DNA of 42,781 nt from Gemmataceae bacterium (GTDB taxonomy: Bacteria > Planctomycetota > Planctomycetia > Gemmatales > Gemmataceae): positions 1 to 42,781 of the forward strand of contig JAIEMG010000076.1 of assembly GCA_019752375.1 (NCBI GenBank). The letters are read 5' to 3'. Below the pieces are notes generated by a model that had not been told where the DNA came from, searched no databases, and saw nothing but the letters and a program-made list of their open reading frames with translations. The position numbers and the translations under genes were made by a program. Below, piece after piece: positions 33,896-41,862 of this stretch (positions are counted from its first letter, which is position 1; each line of letters starts with the position of its first letter).

Positions 33896-33959
33896 GGTCG
33901 CGTGTCCTCGGGGCGAAACATGGGTCGGGCGCTGGGCGAGGCGCCCGACCGTTGAAATC

Positions 33960-34421
33960 TCACGTCTCGTCGAACCAGATCGTTGCATCGGCATTGCCGG
34001 TGAACGAAGCGTGCACCGGGTAGAGGCCGATGCCGTTGCTGCCGGTCGCCGGCGTGACGAGTGGCGCGTCGGGATCCAGCAGGAGCTGGGGCGAGGCCCG
34101 CTGATTGATCGAGTCGTGCCACAGGATCAGGTTCGCCGTGTAGGTCGGTTCGGCGGTGTGATTCTGGCCAGCCGAGCTTTGGGCCGCCGGCGAGTAGGCC
34201 GAGTCCAGGGCGGTCGGCGTCACGGCCGTCGACGTACCGGCGGCGGTGTAGCGCTGGAAGTACCACAGGATCGCGTTGTCCGCCGGCGACGCCGACGAGC
34301 TGGGCGCGAAGTAGAAGATGCGGGCCCGCCAGGTCGTTCCGCCGGTCAGGCCGAGGATCGTCTTGGTTGGGCTGCTGACGGCGCGCTGGCCGTCGATCGA
34401 GTACGCGCGTCGGTACGCCAT
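33960..34421 (-). CDS. Phage structural protein of unknown function
   Basis: A 153-residue beta-rich protein (MAYRRAYSIDGQRAVSSPTK at the start; TWRARIFYFAPSSSASPADN). Aromatic and Thr/Ser content suits a capsid-surface or neck protein. AAGGAAGG lies 6 nt before ATG 34421. It is in the operon between the capsid and connector genes. No named family is recognised. Confidence 0.55.
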   Translation of the reverse strand: MAYRRAYSIDGQRAVSSPTKTILGLTGGTTWRARIFYFAPSSSASPADNAILWYFQRYTAAGTSTAVTPTALDSAYSPAAQSSAGQNHTAEPTYTANLILWHDSINQRASPQLLLDPDAPLVTPATGSNGIGLYPVHASFTGNADATIWFDET

Positions 34422-34451
34422 GTCTCACCTTCCTTGGGTCTGTCCGGTCTG

Positions 34452-34778
34452 TCAGGTGACCAGCACGTAATTCAGGTGTCCGCTGACCTGGACAGCTCCG
34501 CCCAGGCTGATCGCCAACCCCTCGCCGGTCTGAGTTTCGAAGTGCCCGTCGTAACCGCCGAACTGCCGGGCGGTCGAGTAGGCCGAGCCGATCGGCTGTC
34601 CGGCCGCCATCGTCATCGCGCCGGTCAGGTCCGTGGGCGATTCCTTGCTCTGGAACTTGGCCGTCACGGCGCCGGCCGCGACGATCAGGTAATTGACGAC
34701 GCGGATCTTCTTGCCGGCCACGGCCGCCACGATCTGGTTCTGCCCGCTGGCGGCGATGTCGATCTTCGCATTCAGCAC
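34452..34778 (-). CDS. Small conserved head-associated phage protein
   Basis: A 108-residue beta-sandwich-like protein (GTG 34778; AASGQNQIVAAVAGKKIRVV, then TGAMTMAAGQPI and TQTGEGLAISLGGAVQVSGH). I have seen this pattern often encoded near phage and prophage head genes; a jelly-roll decoration or cement role is plausible. It starts three bases after the previous gene ends. Confidence 0.6.
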   Translation of the reverse strand: MLNAKIDIAASGQNQIVAAVAGKKIRVVNYLIVAAGAVTAKFQSKESPTDLTGAMTMAAGQPIGSAYSTARQFGGYDGHFETQTGEGLAISLGGAVQVSGHLNYVLVT

Positions 34779-34781
34779 GGG

Positions 34782-35015
34782 TCACCCTCGCAGGCGCATG
34801 CCGAGCTGAAAAGGCCCGGCCTCGGACTGGATCAGGCGGTTGAGCATGTCTACCTTGCGGAGCACGGCTTCCCGCCACTCGGACCAGAGGTAATTCTCGC
34901 CGTCGAGCGTATAGGTCGGCTTCGGCCCGTTGGCGAGCTGGTAGGCCGTCTCGGCCGCCAGCACGGCCAGCAGGTTGCTCTTGATCGTCTGCAGGTTGCT
35001 CAGCTCGGTCGCCAC
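34782..35015 (-). CDS. Small helical phage protein
   Basis: A 77-residue protein from GTG 35015 (MATELSNLQTIKSNLLAVLA). Size and helical nature are like those of the small proteins encoded between capsid and connector genes. It contains YTLDGENYLWSEWREAVLRK. It follows the 151-residue gene by 7 bp. Confidence 0.55.
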   Translation of the reverse strand: MATELSNLQTIKSNLLAVLAAETAYQLANGPKPTYTLDGENYLWSEWREAVLRKVDMLNRLIQSEAGPFQLGMRLRG

Positions 35016-35022
35016 GCGTCAC

Positions 35023-35478
35023 TCACTCGGTTTTGGCGGCAGCTTGCTCGCGGAGCCGCTCGACCAGGTCCTTGTCGAGCCAGGGCTCGCCCCGGCTGTC
35101 CAGGTGCATTTGCAGCCAGGCATCGTCGCCAACGGTACGGATCTCGGGGCTGAACTCGCTGTTGAGCACGCCCAGCTTCTTGCGGTAGGCCTCCCAGGCG
35201 TTGGCCGGGTCGGAGGCTTCGACGACGACCGTGGGCGCGTGCTGCAGCTTGACCTCGTAGAACCCAGTGTGCCCAGCCAGCGGCACCGCGGTCAGGCCGG
35301 GTGCAGATGTCTGTGCCAGGGCAAGTTTCCGCTCCAGCTCCACGATGCGCATCTGCATCGCCGATTTCTCGGCGTCGACCGGGGCCGGCGACTGGTCCAT
35401 CGGCGTCGCCGATTCGGGTGCTTCGGCCGGGTCGTCGGGCAGGTCCGGCATGCTCGGGTCGCTCTTTTTCTTCGCCAT
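35023..35478 (-). CDS. Small phage protein after the capsid gene
   Basis: A 151-residue protein with a Lys-rich start (MAKKKSDPSMPDLPDD), an acidic disordered region, a short coiled coil (QMRIVELERKLALAQTS), and a C-terminal domain with DPANAWEAYRKKLGVLNSEF. The layout resembles head proteins with a disordered arm. GAGGA lies 9 nt before ATG 35478. Function unknown. Confidence 0.55.
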   Translation of the reverse strand: MAKKKSDPSMPDLPDDPAEAPESATPMDQSPAPVDAEKSAMQMRIVELERKLALAQTSAPGLTAVPLAGHTGFYEVKLQHAPTVVVEASDPANAWEAYRKKLGVLNSEFSPEIRTVGDDAWLQMHLDSRGEPWLDKDLVERLREQAAAKTE

Positions 35479-35515
35479 CGGTCCAGGTCCTCAAGTGTGC
35501 TGCAGCCCGGGTTGC

Positions 35516-36862
35516 TTACGCGCGGCTTTGCACGATGCGGCGCGGCTCGTAGACCATCGGGATCCCGCGCTCGTCCGCCTTGACGAAGAGCACGATGCCG
35601 CGGTCGATCATGTCGAGCTGGTTCGGGGCCGCCTGCTGCACGCGCAGCGGCCAGTTCTGTGCGTACTTGAACGGCTTGCCGTATTCCCACACGAACCACG
35701 CCTTGCCGGCCGCCGTGGCGGACAGGGCCAGGCCGCCCGAGGCCGCGGTGTCGGTCATACGCTGGTAGACCAGCGGGCTGGCCAGCGGCTGGCCAAACAG
35801 GCCGGCCACGGGGTTGGGGAAGCGGCGGACGCCCTGGGGCACGACGTTGGCCGAAGCCGTGGGCACGCCGCCGCCGGGATAGGTCGTGTTCGTGCCGCGC
35901 CACTCGGTTTCGGTGGCACCGAGGATCGCGCGAGCGGTGAACAGCTTCTCCTGGTTCACCAGCATGCGGTTGGGCGTGATCTGCACGCGCGTGCCGGTCT
36001 CGACGTCGAGCATGTCGCGGAACTTGATCAGCACCAGCTCGATGTTCGTGTGGTCGACCAGCTCGTTGCCCGCGCTGATGAAGTTGTCGAAGTAGCCGGC
36101 GCTGATGTACGTGTTGAAGCTCGTGCCCTTGTAGGAGTACGTGTTCACGGCGCCGATGAAGGCGTCGATGCAACGGATCTCCTTGCGGTAGCCGATCCAC
36201 TCGCCGACGCTGTTGGCGTGGTCGAGGACCTCGCCCGTCAGGTCGAGGTAGACGGCTTCCTGGGTGACTTCGCAGGACAACGCGTTTTCGACCGTGCTGG
36301 GCTGCTGGATCCAGCGCTCGCCGAAGCCGGCCCGCTTGGTCGGCATGCCGGGCGTGCGCTGCTCGCCGACGTCGCCCAGGCGCGTGGTGCCGATGACCTT
36401 GCGCCCCTGGAACATGCGGGTGTTCTCGCTGGGCATGAGCTGGTCGGCGATGAACTCGGGGTTCTGCCAGCCCTCCATGACGGAGATCTCCAGCAGGCCC
36501 GTGACGACGCTGGTGAAGGCGTTGATGTTGGCGAACGCCGTCGCGGTGACCGCGTTGGTGCCCGCCTCGAGGATCGGCCGCTGCTCTTCCTGCAGCGCGA
36601 TGCGCTGCAGGACGTCGGGCGTGAACTTGCTCGACCAGTCCTCGCCGATCACGGCCTCGGCCAGGTCCTTCAGGCTGAACTCGCGCGGGCTCAAGAGCAG
36701 GTTCTTGTCGCCCTTGGGCGCGCGGATTTCGGGGTTGCCCACCGCGTTGCGGTTCCGCTTGCCCTGCTCGTTGGCCAGGCCCAGCGCGTGATAAATCTTG
36801 CGCACGAAGCCCGTGGGGCCCAGGGATTCGTAGAGCTGGCGGGTGCTTTGCTTGGCAATCAT
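35516..36862 (-). CDS. Major capsid protein
   Basis: A 448-residue protein following the protease-scaffold and decoration genes, in the standard capsid position. It has a helical N-terminal region (about residues 1-110), then alternating beta/helix segments (DVETGTRVQITPNRMLVNQE; QNWPLRVQQAAPN..DMIDRG) and ends with VYEPRRIVQSRA. Length and order fit an HK97-fold capsid protein of a planctomycete prophage. A possible protease cleavage site in the N-terminal arm cannot be fixed from sequence. GGAAGG lies 7 nt before ATG 36862. Confidence 0.75.
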   Translation of the reverse strand: MIAKQSTRQLYESLGPTGFVRKIYHALGLANEQGKRNRNAVGNPEIRAPKGDKNLLLSPREFSLKDLAEAVIGEDWSSKFTPDVLQRIALQEEQRPILEAGTNAVTATAFANINAFTSVVTGLLEISVMEGWQNPEFIADQLMPSENTRMFQGRKVIGTTRLGDVGEQRTPGMPTKRAGFGERWIQQPSTVENALSCEVTQEAVYLDLTGEVLDHANSVGEWIGYRKEIRCIDAFIGAVNTYSYKGTSFNTYISAGYFDNFISAGNELVDHTNIELVLIKFRDMLDVETGTRVQITPNRMLVNQEKLFTARAILGATETEWRGTNTTYPGGGVPTASANVVPQGVRRFPNPVAGLFGQPLASPLVYQRMTDTAASGGLALSATAAGKAWFVWEYGKPFKYAQNWPLRVQQAAPNQLDMIDRGIVLFVKADERGIPMVYEPRRIVQSRA

Positions 36863-36914
36863 GGGAGTCCTTCCCGCGGGATGGGTCCTTGGGTGTTCTC
36901 GGTTCTCGGGTCCG

Positions 36915-37709
36915 TTACGCGCTGACCAGGCCGTTCCAGTTGGTGCCGTCGCACCAGAGGTAAATGGTCTTGTTCTGCGGGCAGGCGCCGTTGCCCTTGA
37001 TGCCGCCGCCGCCGGACGCCAGGAACGTCACCGTGTTGGCACCGCCCGAGTTGTTCGTGAAGACGAAGGCCTTGCCGACGGCTCCGGCCCGGGCCTCCAG
37101 GGGCAGGGTGACGTTGCGGGCCGCGGTCGGCACCATGCTCAGGATCGAATCGCTGTCCAGCGTCAGGGTGATGGCGGAGTCCGCCAACACCGTCGCGGTC
37201 GTGCCGTTGCCGTAACCCACGGGGCTCCGGGAGCTGGTGAACAGGTCCCAGGCGATGCGGCTTTGCAGCCGGCAGCGCACCTTCGTGGTGCTGGCGCCGT
37301 GCTGCTTGACGATGCGGCCAATGGCCTGGACCTCGTGCAGCACCTTGGCGAGCTGCTGGGTCACCAGCGCGGCTCCGCCCGCCCACGTGGCGCCGACCAG
37401 GTCGGCCAGGTTGTAGGTGCCCGAGGCGATGGCGAAGTCGCAGATGCCGTCGGCCAGGAACAGGCGCAACGCGTTGGCGTCGGTTTCGCCAGACAGCCGC
37501 GCGTCGAGGGCGACACCCACGAAGTTGGCCGCCACCTGGGCCTGGTCGACGATTTCGCTGGCCCCCGTGGTCAGGCTGGTGATCGGCTTCGCCTGCTTGG
37601 CGGCCGAGTCCCAGTAGCACAGGTCGCCGATCGAGATGGCCAGGGAGGCCGGCACCGGCAGCTCCAGGGTCTTGTTGTCGCTGACGACGTTCAGAAAAGA
37701 GTTCGGCAT
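36915..37709 (-). CDS. Head decoration / capsid-associated protein
   Basis: A 264-residue protein. The first half (MPNSFLNVVSDNKTLELPVP; SIGDLCYWDSAAKQAKPITS) resembles the 'DUF2190/head decoration' type of proteins that coat the capsid. The C-terminal 90 residues are Gly/Ala/Thr-rich beta (TLPLEARAGAVGKAFVFTNN; ending YLWCDGTNWNGL), as in fibre or phage adhesin tips. It lies between the protease-scaffold and the major capsid gene. GAGAG lies 5 nt before the ATG. Confidence 0.65.
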   Translation of the reverse strand: MPNSFLNVVSDNKTLELPVPASLAISIGDLCYWDSAAKQAKPITSLTTGASEIVDQAQVAANFVGVALDARLSGETDANALRLFLADGICDFAIASGTYNLADLVGATWAGGAALVTQQLAKVLHEVQAIGRIVKQHGASTTKVRCRLQSRIAWDLFTSSRSPVGYGNGTTATVLADSAITLTLDSDSILSMVPTAARNVTLPLEARAGAVGKAFVFTNNSGGANTVTFLASGGGGIKGNGACPQNKTIYLWCDGTNWNGLVSA

Positions 37710-37771
37710 GGGTCGCTCTCAGGGTTGGGCCGCCGCGTGTCCGCGCCGCCGGTGATTCGTTGGGATCGATC

Positions 37772-38467
37772 TCAGCCCCGCAAGAAATTGACCGTGTCCG
37801 CCACGTCGGCCTTGGCGTCGGGGACGCCCTCGGTCAGGGCCGTGCGGCCGCCACTGCCACCGGCGGAGCTGCGCGGCTTGACGCCGCCCTTGCCGGTGCC
37901 GGTGTTGGCCTTGAGCCATTCGAGGTGCTTGAGGATCCGGCCCTCGTCCTTCATGGCGGCGAGGCCTTCGAGCAGGTCGGCGTCCGGGTTGGCGATGCCC
38001 GCCAGCTTGCACAGGCGCTTGCACTTCTCGGTGAGCACCTTGCCGCTGGCCGGCTTGCGCCGGCGGCGGGACTCCAGGCCAGCCTCTTTCTTGTGCTTGG
38101 GGTTGTCCTCGTCCTCGTCGTCCGCGTCGTCGTCCTCGTCCTCGGACGTGTCGTCGGTCTCGGTGTCCTCGTCCTCCTCGGTCTCATCCGAGGCGGTGAG
38201 CTTCTCGTGGGTCTTGAGCAGGTCCTTGAGCTTCGAGAGCTTGCCGGACGCGTCCATCCCGTCGTCGTCGAGGACGGCCATCATGGCGGCGCGAAAGCCG
38301 GCCTTGAGCGCATCGTCGGGGCTGACGTCAGCCGCCGGCTCGTCCATCTCCATGTCGTCGCTGCAGGCCCCCATCTCCAGGAGCTTCTTGACGAGCTTCC
38401 GCTTGGCGACGTCGGCGAGCTTGCTGGCCAGACCTTCGAGGAACGCCTTGACCTTGACCTTCTTCAT
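37772..38467 (-). CDS. Scaffolding protein from an internal start within the protease gene
   Basis: In-frame ATG 38467 has AAAGGA 8 nt upstream and would give a 231-residue protein identical to the C-terminal part of the protease-scaffold polypeptide (starts MKKVKVKAFLEGLASKLADV). It has a very acidic coiled segment (DETEEDEDTETDDTSEDEDD) followed by a Lys/Arg-rich region, typical for scaffolds. In lambda the scaffold Nu3 is made by the same trick inside gene C. Confidence 0.6.
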   Translation of the reverse strand: MKKVKVKAFLEGLASKLADVAKRKLVKKLLEMGACSDDMEMDEPAADVSPDDALKAGFRAAMMAVLDDDGMDASGKLSKLKDLLKTHEKLTASDETEEDEDTETDDTSEDEDDDADDEDEDNPKHKKEAGLESRRRRKPASGKVLTEKCKRLCKLAGIANPDADLLEGLAAMKDEGRILKHLEWLKANTGTGKGGVKPRSSAGGSGGRTALTEGVPDAKADVADTVNFLRG

Positions 38468-39058
38468 GGCGGGTTTCCTTTGGCGGCTCTCGAAGAGCCC
38501 GTGGGTAGTGGCCGGGTCAGCGACCAGGTCGACCGAACGCACCTCGATGATTTCGTGCACGCAGAAGACGCCGTCGACGGTCTCGCCTTCGCCCTGGGCG
38601 TTGTGCGACAGGCCGTAGACGCCGGGGTTCCGCTCGGCCGCCTCGCAGACGGCTTCCGCCATCGCGTGGGCCTTGAGGAAATGCAGGTCGCCGAACAGGC
38701 AACCGTCGTCGCCGACGAAGACGTCCTTGAGCCAGCCGAACACGTCTTCGGCCTGGCGAGATTCTCCGGGCTTGACCGGGTGATTGATGCGGACCGAGGC
38801 GCCCTCGTACAGGGCCTTGGCCTTGCGGACCGCCTCGGGCAGGTAGCGGCGGCCGTTGAGCGACTCCAGCCCCAGGATCTTCACGCGGCGGATGATGCCG
38901 GCGGTCCGGTCCACCCGCGCGCTACCCTCGGGCAGCGTCCCCACCGTCAGGCGGAGGACCTGCTCGTGCAGGGACTGGGAAGCAAAGGGGGGCTTCCCTG
39001 CCCCAGGGGAGCGTCCGTGCTTCGCTCGCTTGTTTCGTGTCTGGGTGCGTCCACTCAT
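37772..39058 (-). CDS. Prohead protease fused to scaffold
   Basis: A 428-residue polypeptide. Residues about 50-195 form a prohead-protease-like domain (ESLNGRRYLPEAVRKAKALY; SVRINHPVKPGESRQAEDVF; GVYGLSHNAQG; VRSVDLVADPATTHGLFE), of the serine-protease kind acting on capsid and scaffold during head maturation. H92 of NHP and the Ser of GLSHN are the likely catalytic residues. Residues 198-428 are the scaffold. No good ribosome-binding site precedes ATG 39058, so the true start may be a little further in. Confidence 0.75.
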   Translation of the reverse strand: MSGRTQTRNKRAKHGRSPGAGKPPFASQSLHEQVLRLTVGTLPEGSARVDRTAGIIRRVKILGLESLNGRRYLPEAVRKAKALYEGASVRINHPVKPGESRQAEDVFGWLKDVFVGDDGCLFGDLHFLKAHAMAEAVCEAAERNPGVYGLSHNAQGEGETVDGVFCVHEIIEVRSVDLVADPATTHGLFESRQRKPAMKKVKVKAFLEGLASKLADVAKRKLVKKLLEMGACSDDMEMDEPAADVSPDDALKAGFRAAMMAVLDDDGMDASGKLSKLKDLLKTHEKLTASDETEEDEDTETDDTSEDEDDDADDEDEDNPKHKKEAGLESRRRRKPASGKVLTEKCKRLCKLAGIANPDADLLEGLAAMKDEGRILKHLEWLKANTGTGKGGVKPRSSAGGSGGRTALTEGVPDAKADVADTVNFLRG

Positions 39059-39114
39059 GAAAGCGAGTAGACTGAAGAGCGACGATCGGCGTCAAATCCA
39101 AGGAAATAGGCGGG

Positions 39115-39264
39115 ATGATTTCGCTCGGGTGGAAGTGGACGCTGATACCGATTCAAGGCGGACGGGCCTGGGCCGTTGCTTGCTCGACTGGAGCGCCGTG
39201 CCGGTTGATCTTCCGCAAGGGCGAACGTCCGGCGGTGCTCATGCGCCTGCTGGATGTGAATTGA
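39115..39264 (+). CDS. 49-residue rightward ORF
   Basis: A short plus-strand ORF (MISLGWKWTLIPIQGGRAWA at the start; ends VLMRLLDVN) with AAGGA about 10 nt upstream. Its codons end mostly in G or C, as expected of real genes here. It fills the gap between the protease-scaffold and the follower gene of MuF and is followed 8 bp later by a terminator hairpin. I do not recognise it. Confidence 0.42.
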   Translation: MISLGWKWTLIPIQGGRAWAVACSTGAPCRLIFRKGERPAVLMRLLDVN

Positions 39265-39272
39265 AACGAAAG

Positions 39273-39292
39273 CGGCCGGGTTTCCCCGGCCG
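39273..39292. terminator. Bidirectional terminator hairpin between head modules
   Basis: CGGCCGGG-TTTC-CCCGGCCG, an 8-bp perfect stem. On the minus strand it begins 1 bp after the stop of the 78-residue gene and is followed by CTTTCGTTT. It would separate transcription of the portal/MuF genes from the protease-capsid genes and also end the small rightward ORF. Confidence 0.65.
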
Positions 39293-39293
39293 T

Positions 39294-39530
39294 TTACCCG
39301 GCGTGGCTTGTCGGCAGAAAGCGGTCGTCTTGGGGCGCCGGGCCTGGCTTGGGCTCCAGGTCGTGCATGGCGGTGCCGAGGGCGCGCAGCTCGTCGTAGG
39401 ACCAGCCAAGGAAAAACTGGCCTGGCCGCACTTCGTGAAGGAAGAGTGCCGAAGCGTCGCCGGGGCCCTCCGCTCGCGAGCGGAGGGCGATCAGTTGCTG
39501 ACCGGGGACCAGGTAGACGGAAACCCGCAT
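39294..39530 (-). CDS. Small protein following the MuF-zincin gene
   Basis: A 78-residue protein (MRVSVYLVPGQQLIALRSRA; LHEVRPGQFFLGWSYDELRA). It starts 8 bp after the MuF gene stop and is the last gene before a terminator. The position, directly after a gene with a toxin-like C-terminal peptidase domain, is where an immunity protein would be, but the sequence is not recognisable as one. It could also be a small structural protein. Confidence 0.55.
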   Translation of the reverse strand: MRVSVYLVPGQQLIALRSRAEGPGDASALFLHEVRPGQFFLGWSYDELRALGTAMHDLEPKPGPAPQDDRFLPTSHAG

Positions 39531-39538
39531 CGGGGACC

Positions 39539-41392
39539 TCAGTGGACGGGGATCGACTTGATCCGCTGCTGAATCAGTTTAGCAGCATTTGGCCACGCCG
39601 CCAGGAAGTTTGGCACCCGGGTCGTGCCGGTGCCGTGCAGGCACGCGAACACCTCGGCGAAAGTTTCCCGTCTGCCAAGGTAGTCCGCTTGGTGGAAGTA
39701 GGGATCCATTGCGACTTGCTGTGCTTGCTGATAGGCAAGGTCGGCCTGGTAGGCGGCGACGAACGCCGGCTTGTCGGAGAAATCGCCCAGCGCCGCATTC
39801 AGGGCATGGCCCGATTCGTGGCGCAGCACGGCGGCCGCGTGTGCGTTGGGGACGTACTGGCCAGTGGTGATGTCCCGTCTTGTTTCGGGGACTACGATAT
39901 CCGCGCCGTTCCGGAAGCCCGCGGCATGCTCGTAGGTCGTTCCCACGGGGTAGCCGGGAGGCTGAATGCCGGCCAGGTGCGGGTAATCCTGGGTGGGCGA
40001 CGCGGGCACGACCACCCGGAACCCTTGGTCGTCCAGGAGCGTCTGGATTTTGCTTGGGATCGCCTCCACGGCCGAGGAGACCGTCTGAAAGAACTGCACG
40101 GAGACCGAGGGCGAGACCGCAATCGGTACGGGCGCGGGCTCCGGAGTCGGCGTCGGGAGGAAGCCAAACGTCGCCACCTGGGCGAGTTGCCGGCCGCGGT
40201 GCGCAATGACAGCTCGAGCCTTGGCGATCCGTTCGGCCCGGGCCACGTCGCTTTCGGCGTGCAGCTCGGCCGTGCTCAGCAGGCCACCCGTCTCCGGATC
40301 CACGAAGTGTTCCCAGGAAGGCCCCTCGTCGCCAGCGAGCTGGTTCATCAGCCGGAGGCGCCGGGTTCCAACCGCCAGGCGACGGCGGGACTCGTCGGCC
40401 GTTGCGAACCACTGACTGTAGACCGCGTGGTCCGGCACGAGCGGCGTCTCGGGCGCCGCAAACGCCGGGGCATCCATCAGCCGCTGCAGCGGCGTCATCA
40501 CCGGCGACAGCCAGCAGCGGCAGTTCCACGCCATCGAGCCATCGGCTTCCAGCGGCGGGTGCGGGCACTGGTCCAGGCCGAGCTGGCCGGCGCCTGGGGT
40601 CTTGTAATAGATCGTGCCGTTGCGGTGAGCATGCTCGGGCCGCGTATGTTGATCAAGCAGCGCGTGCACCTGGTAACCGATGATCAGGTCGTCGACCTGG
40701 GCGTGGGCCTCCATCTGGCCGCGGTGGGCGATCTGCATGCCGTAGGTGCGGGCGATCCGCCGTGCCGACGATTGCACGCCCTGCACGACCGGTTGCAGGG
40801 CCTGGGCGATCTGCCGCGGCGTCTGACCGGCCGCGAAGCCCGAGGCCACGGCGTGCGCCCAGCGGGCCGGATCCGCGAGCTGCGTCGCCTTGTCGAGGGC
40901 CTGGGTCCACGTCGAGCCGTGGATCGGCACGTGCAGAATCTGCAACACTTGCTGCAGCGATGGCGGCGGGAAGAGCTGCTCGACGTCCGCGGCGATCGGT
41001 GGATCCGCCTCGGTCAGCGCGCGGGACTCGCCCAGGTGCCGGCGGATCAGCGCGGCCTTGACGTAGCTGGCCGGCAGCGTATCGGCCATGGTCCGGGCCG
41101 AGCTGTCGTAGCCCCAGCGGGCCAGGGCGTTGAAGTGGCGGGAGAGCGACGCGTGGGCGTCGTCGCGCAGCTCGGCGAGCAGCCGGGCGACGGCGAACTT
41201 GAAGCCGGGCGGCGGCACGAACACGCGCGCAGCCGCCTGCTGGTCCGCGGCGTCCTGCAGCAGGCGCATGAGGCGGCGCCAGACCAGCACGATGGACGTG
41301 TCGACGGCGTCGGCCGCGGCGTCGCTCTTGGCCAGGGCGTCAAGCTGGCGCGTGCCCGTCCGGGCCGCGAGCCTCGACGACAGCAGGTTCAT
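39539..41392 (-). CDS. MuF-type minor head protein with C-terminal zincin metallopeptidase
   Basis: A 617-residue protein. Residues about 150-300 are a phage Mu gpF/SPP1 gp7 head-morphogenesis domain: D247QHTRPEHAHRNG and the closing N290CRCW. Residues about 430-617 form a separate domain with the zinc-peptidase motif H525-E-S-G-H529 (VLRHESGHALNAALG) and a downstream acidic ligand candidate E576 or E580 in RRETFAEVFACLHG; Tyr548 is nearby. This layout resembles the lethal-factor-like zincins found in MuF polymorphic toxins. GAGGA is placed 5 nt before ATG 41392. The Thr/Pro linker (LPTPTPEPAPVPIAV) separates the two domains. Confidence 0.82.
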   Translation of the reverse strand: MNLLSSRLAARTGTRQLDALAKSDAAADAVDTSIVLVWRRLMRLLQDAADQQAAARVFVPPPGFKFAVARLLAELRDDAHASLSRHFNALARWGYDSSARTMADTLPASYVKAALIRRHLGESRALTEADPPIAADVEQLFPPPSLQQVLQILHVPIHGSTWTQALDKATQLADPARWAHAVASGFAAGQTPRQIAQALQPVVQGVQSSARRIARTYGMQIAHRGQMEAHAQVDDLIIGYQVHALLDQHTRPEHAHRNGTIYYKTPGAGQLGLDQCPHPPLEADGSMAWNCRCWLSPVMTPLQRLMDAPAFAAPETPLVPDHAVYSQWFATADESRRRLAVGTRRLRLMNQLAGDEGPSWEHFVDPETGGLLSTAELHAESDVARAERIAKARAVIAHRGRQLAQVATFGFLPTPTPEPAPVPIAVSPSVSVQFFQTVSSAVEAIPSKIQTLLDDQGFRVVVPASPTQDYPHLAGIQPPGYPVGTTYEHAAGFRNGADIVVPETRRDITTGQYVPNAHAAAVLRHESGHALNAALGDFSDKPAFVAAYQADLAYQQAQQVAMDPYFHQADYLGRRETFAEVFACLHGTGTTRVPNFLAAWPNAAKLIQQRIKSIPVH

Positions 41393-41546
41393 CTACGTCC
41401 TCGCGTTCGACAGGGTGCCGGTTGGGGCAGCGGGCGATTTCGTCCATGTGCGGCGCCGCATCGCGCAGCGTGCCCGTCCAGCCGCAGAAGCAGCACTTCA
41501 CGAGGGCGTCAAGGTCGGGTATTCCGCCGCGCATGAACATCATCAT
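41340..41546 (-). CDS. Small zinc-ribbon-like phage protein
   Basis: A 68-residue protein (MMMFMRGGIPDLDALV; ATGs at 41546, 41543, 41540 and 41534, the third best spaced from AAAGGA). It has CCFCGWTGTLRD and a later RCPNRHP, a Cys-rich zinc-finger-like pattern of the 'CFCGWxG' type. Its 3' end overlaps the MuF start by 53 bp. Function unknown. Confidence 0.55.
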   Translation of the reverse strand: MMMFMRGGIPDLDALVKCCFCGWTGTLRDAAPHMDEIARCPNRHPVEREDVDEPAVVEARGPDGHAPA

Positions 41547-41553
41547 GATTCCT

Positions 41554-41862
41554 TTATCGGATCGTAGGCTCCGCGGGCGCCTCGCCGATCGGCAGCTCGC
41601 CCTGGGCCAGCGGTCGCGACCGGGCCGGCCGGCGGAAGATCAGGTTCCAGGCCGCGACCTCGCCAACGCCCTGGATCAGGTCCTGCCCCTGGGCGGCCAC
41701 CCGGCACGCCGTGCACGCGGCCAGGTCCCAGCCTTCGGCCGAGATCCGGTTCAAGAGCGTCGGCAGGTCGTGCCGCTGGTCGATGATGATCTGGCGGTGC
41801 TCGTGGCACATGCGGCGCTCTCCCTTGCCTTGCTTGCGGCGGTCGCGGTTATGGCAGCTCAT
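41554..41862 (-). CDS. Small Cys/His-containing protein after the portal
   Basis: A 102-residue protein (MSCHNRDRRKQGKGERRMCH; helical HRQIIIDQRHDLPTLLNRIS; then LAACTACRVAAQGQDLI). ATG 41862 overlaps the portal stop as ATGA; ATG 41811 is an alternative start. CxxC and CH pairs could bind zinc. Function unknown. Confidence 0.5.
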   Translation of the reverse strand: MSCHNRDRRKQGKGERRMCHEHRQIIIDQRHDLPTLLNRISAEGWDLAACTACRVAAQGQDLIQGVGEVAAWNLIFRRPARSRPLAQGELPIGEAPAEPTIR

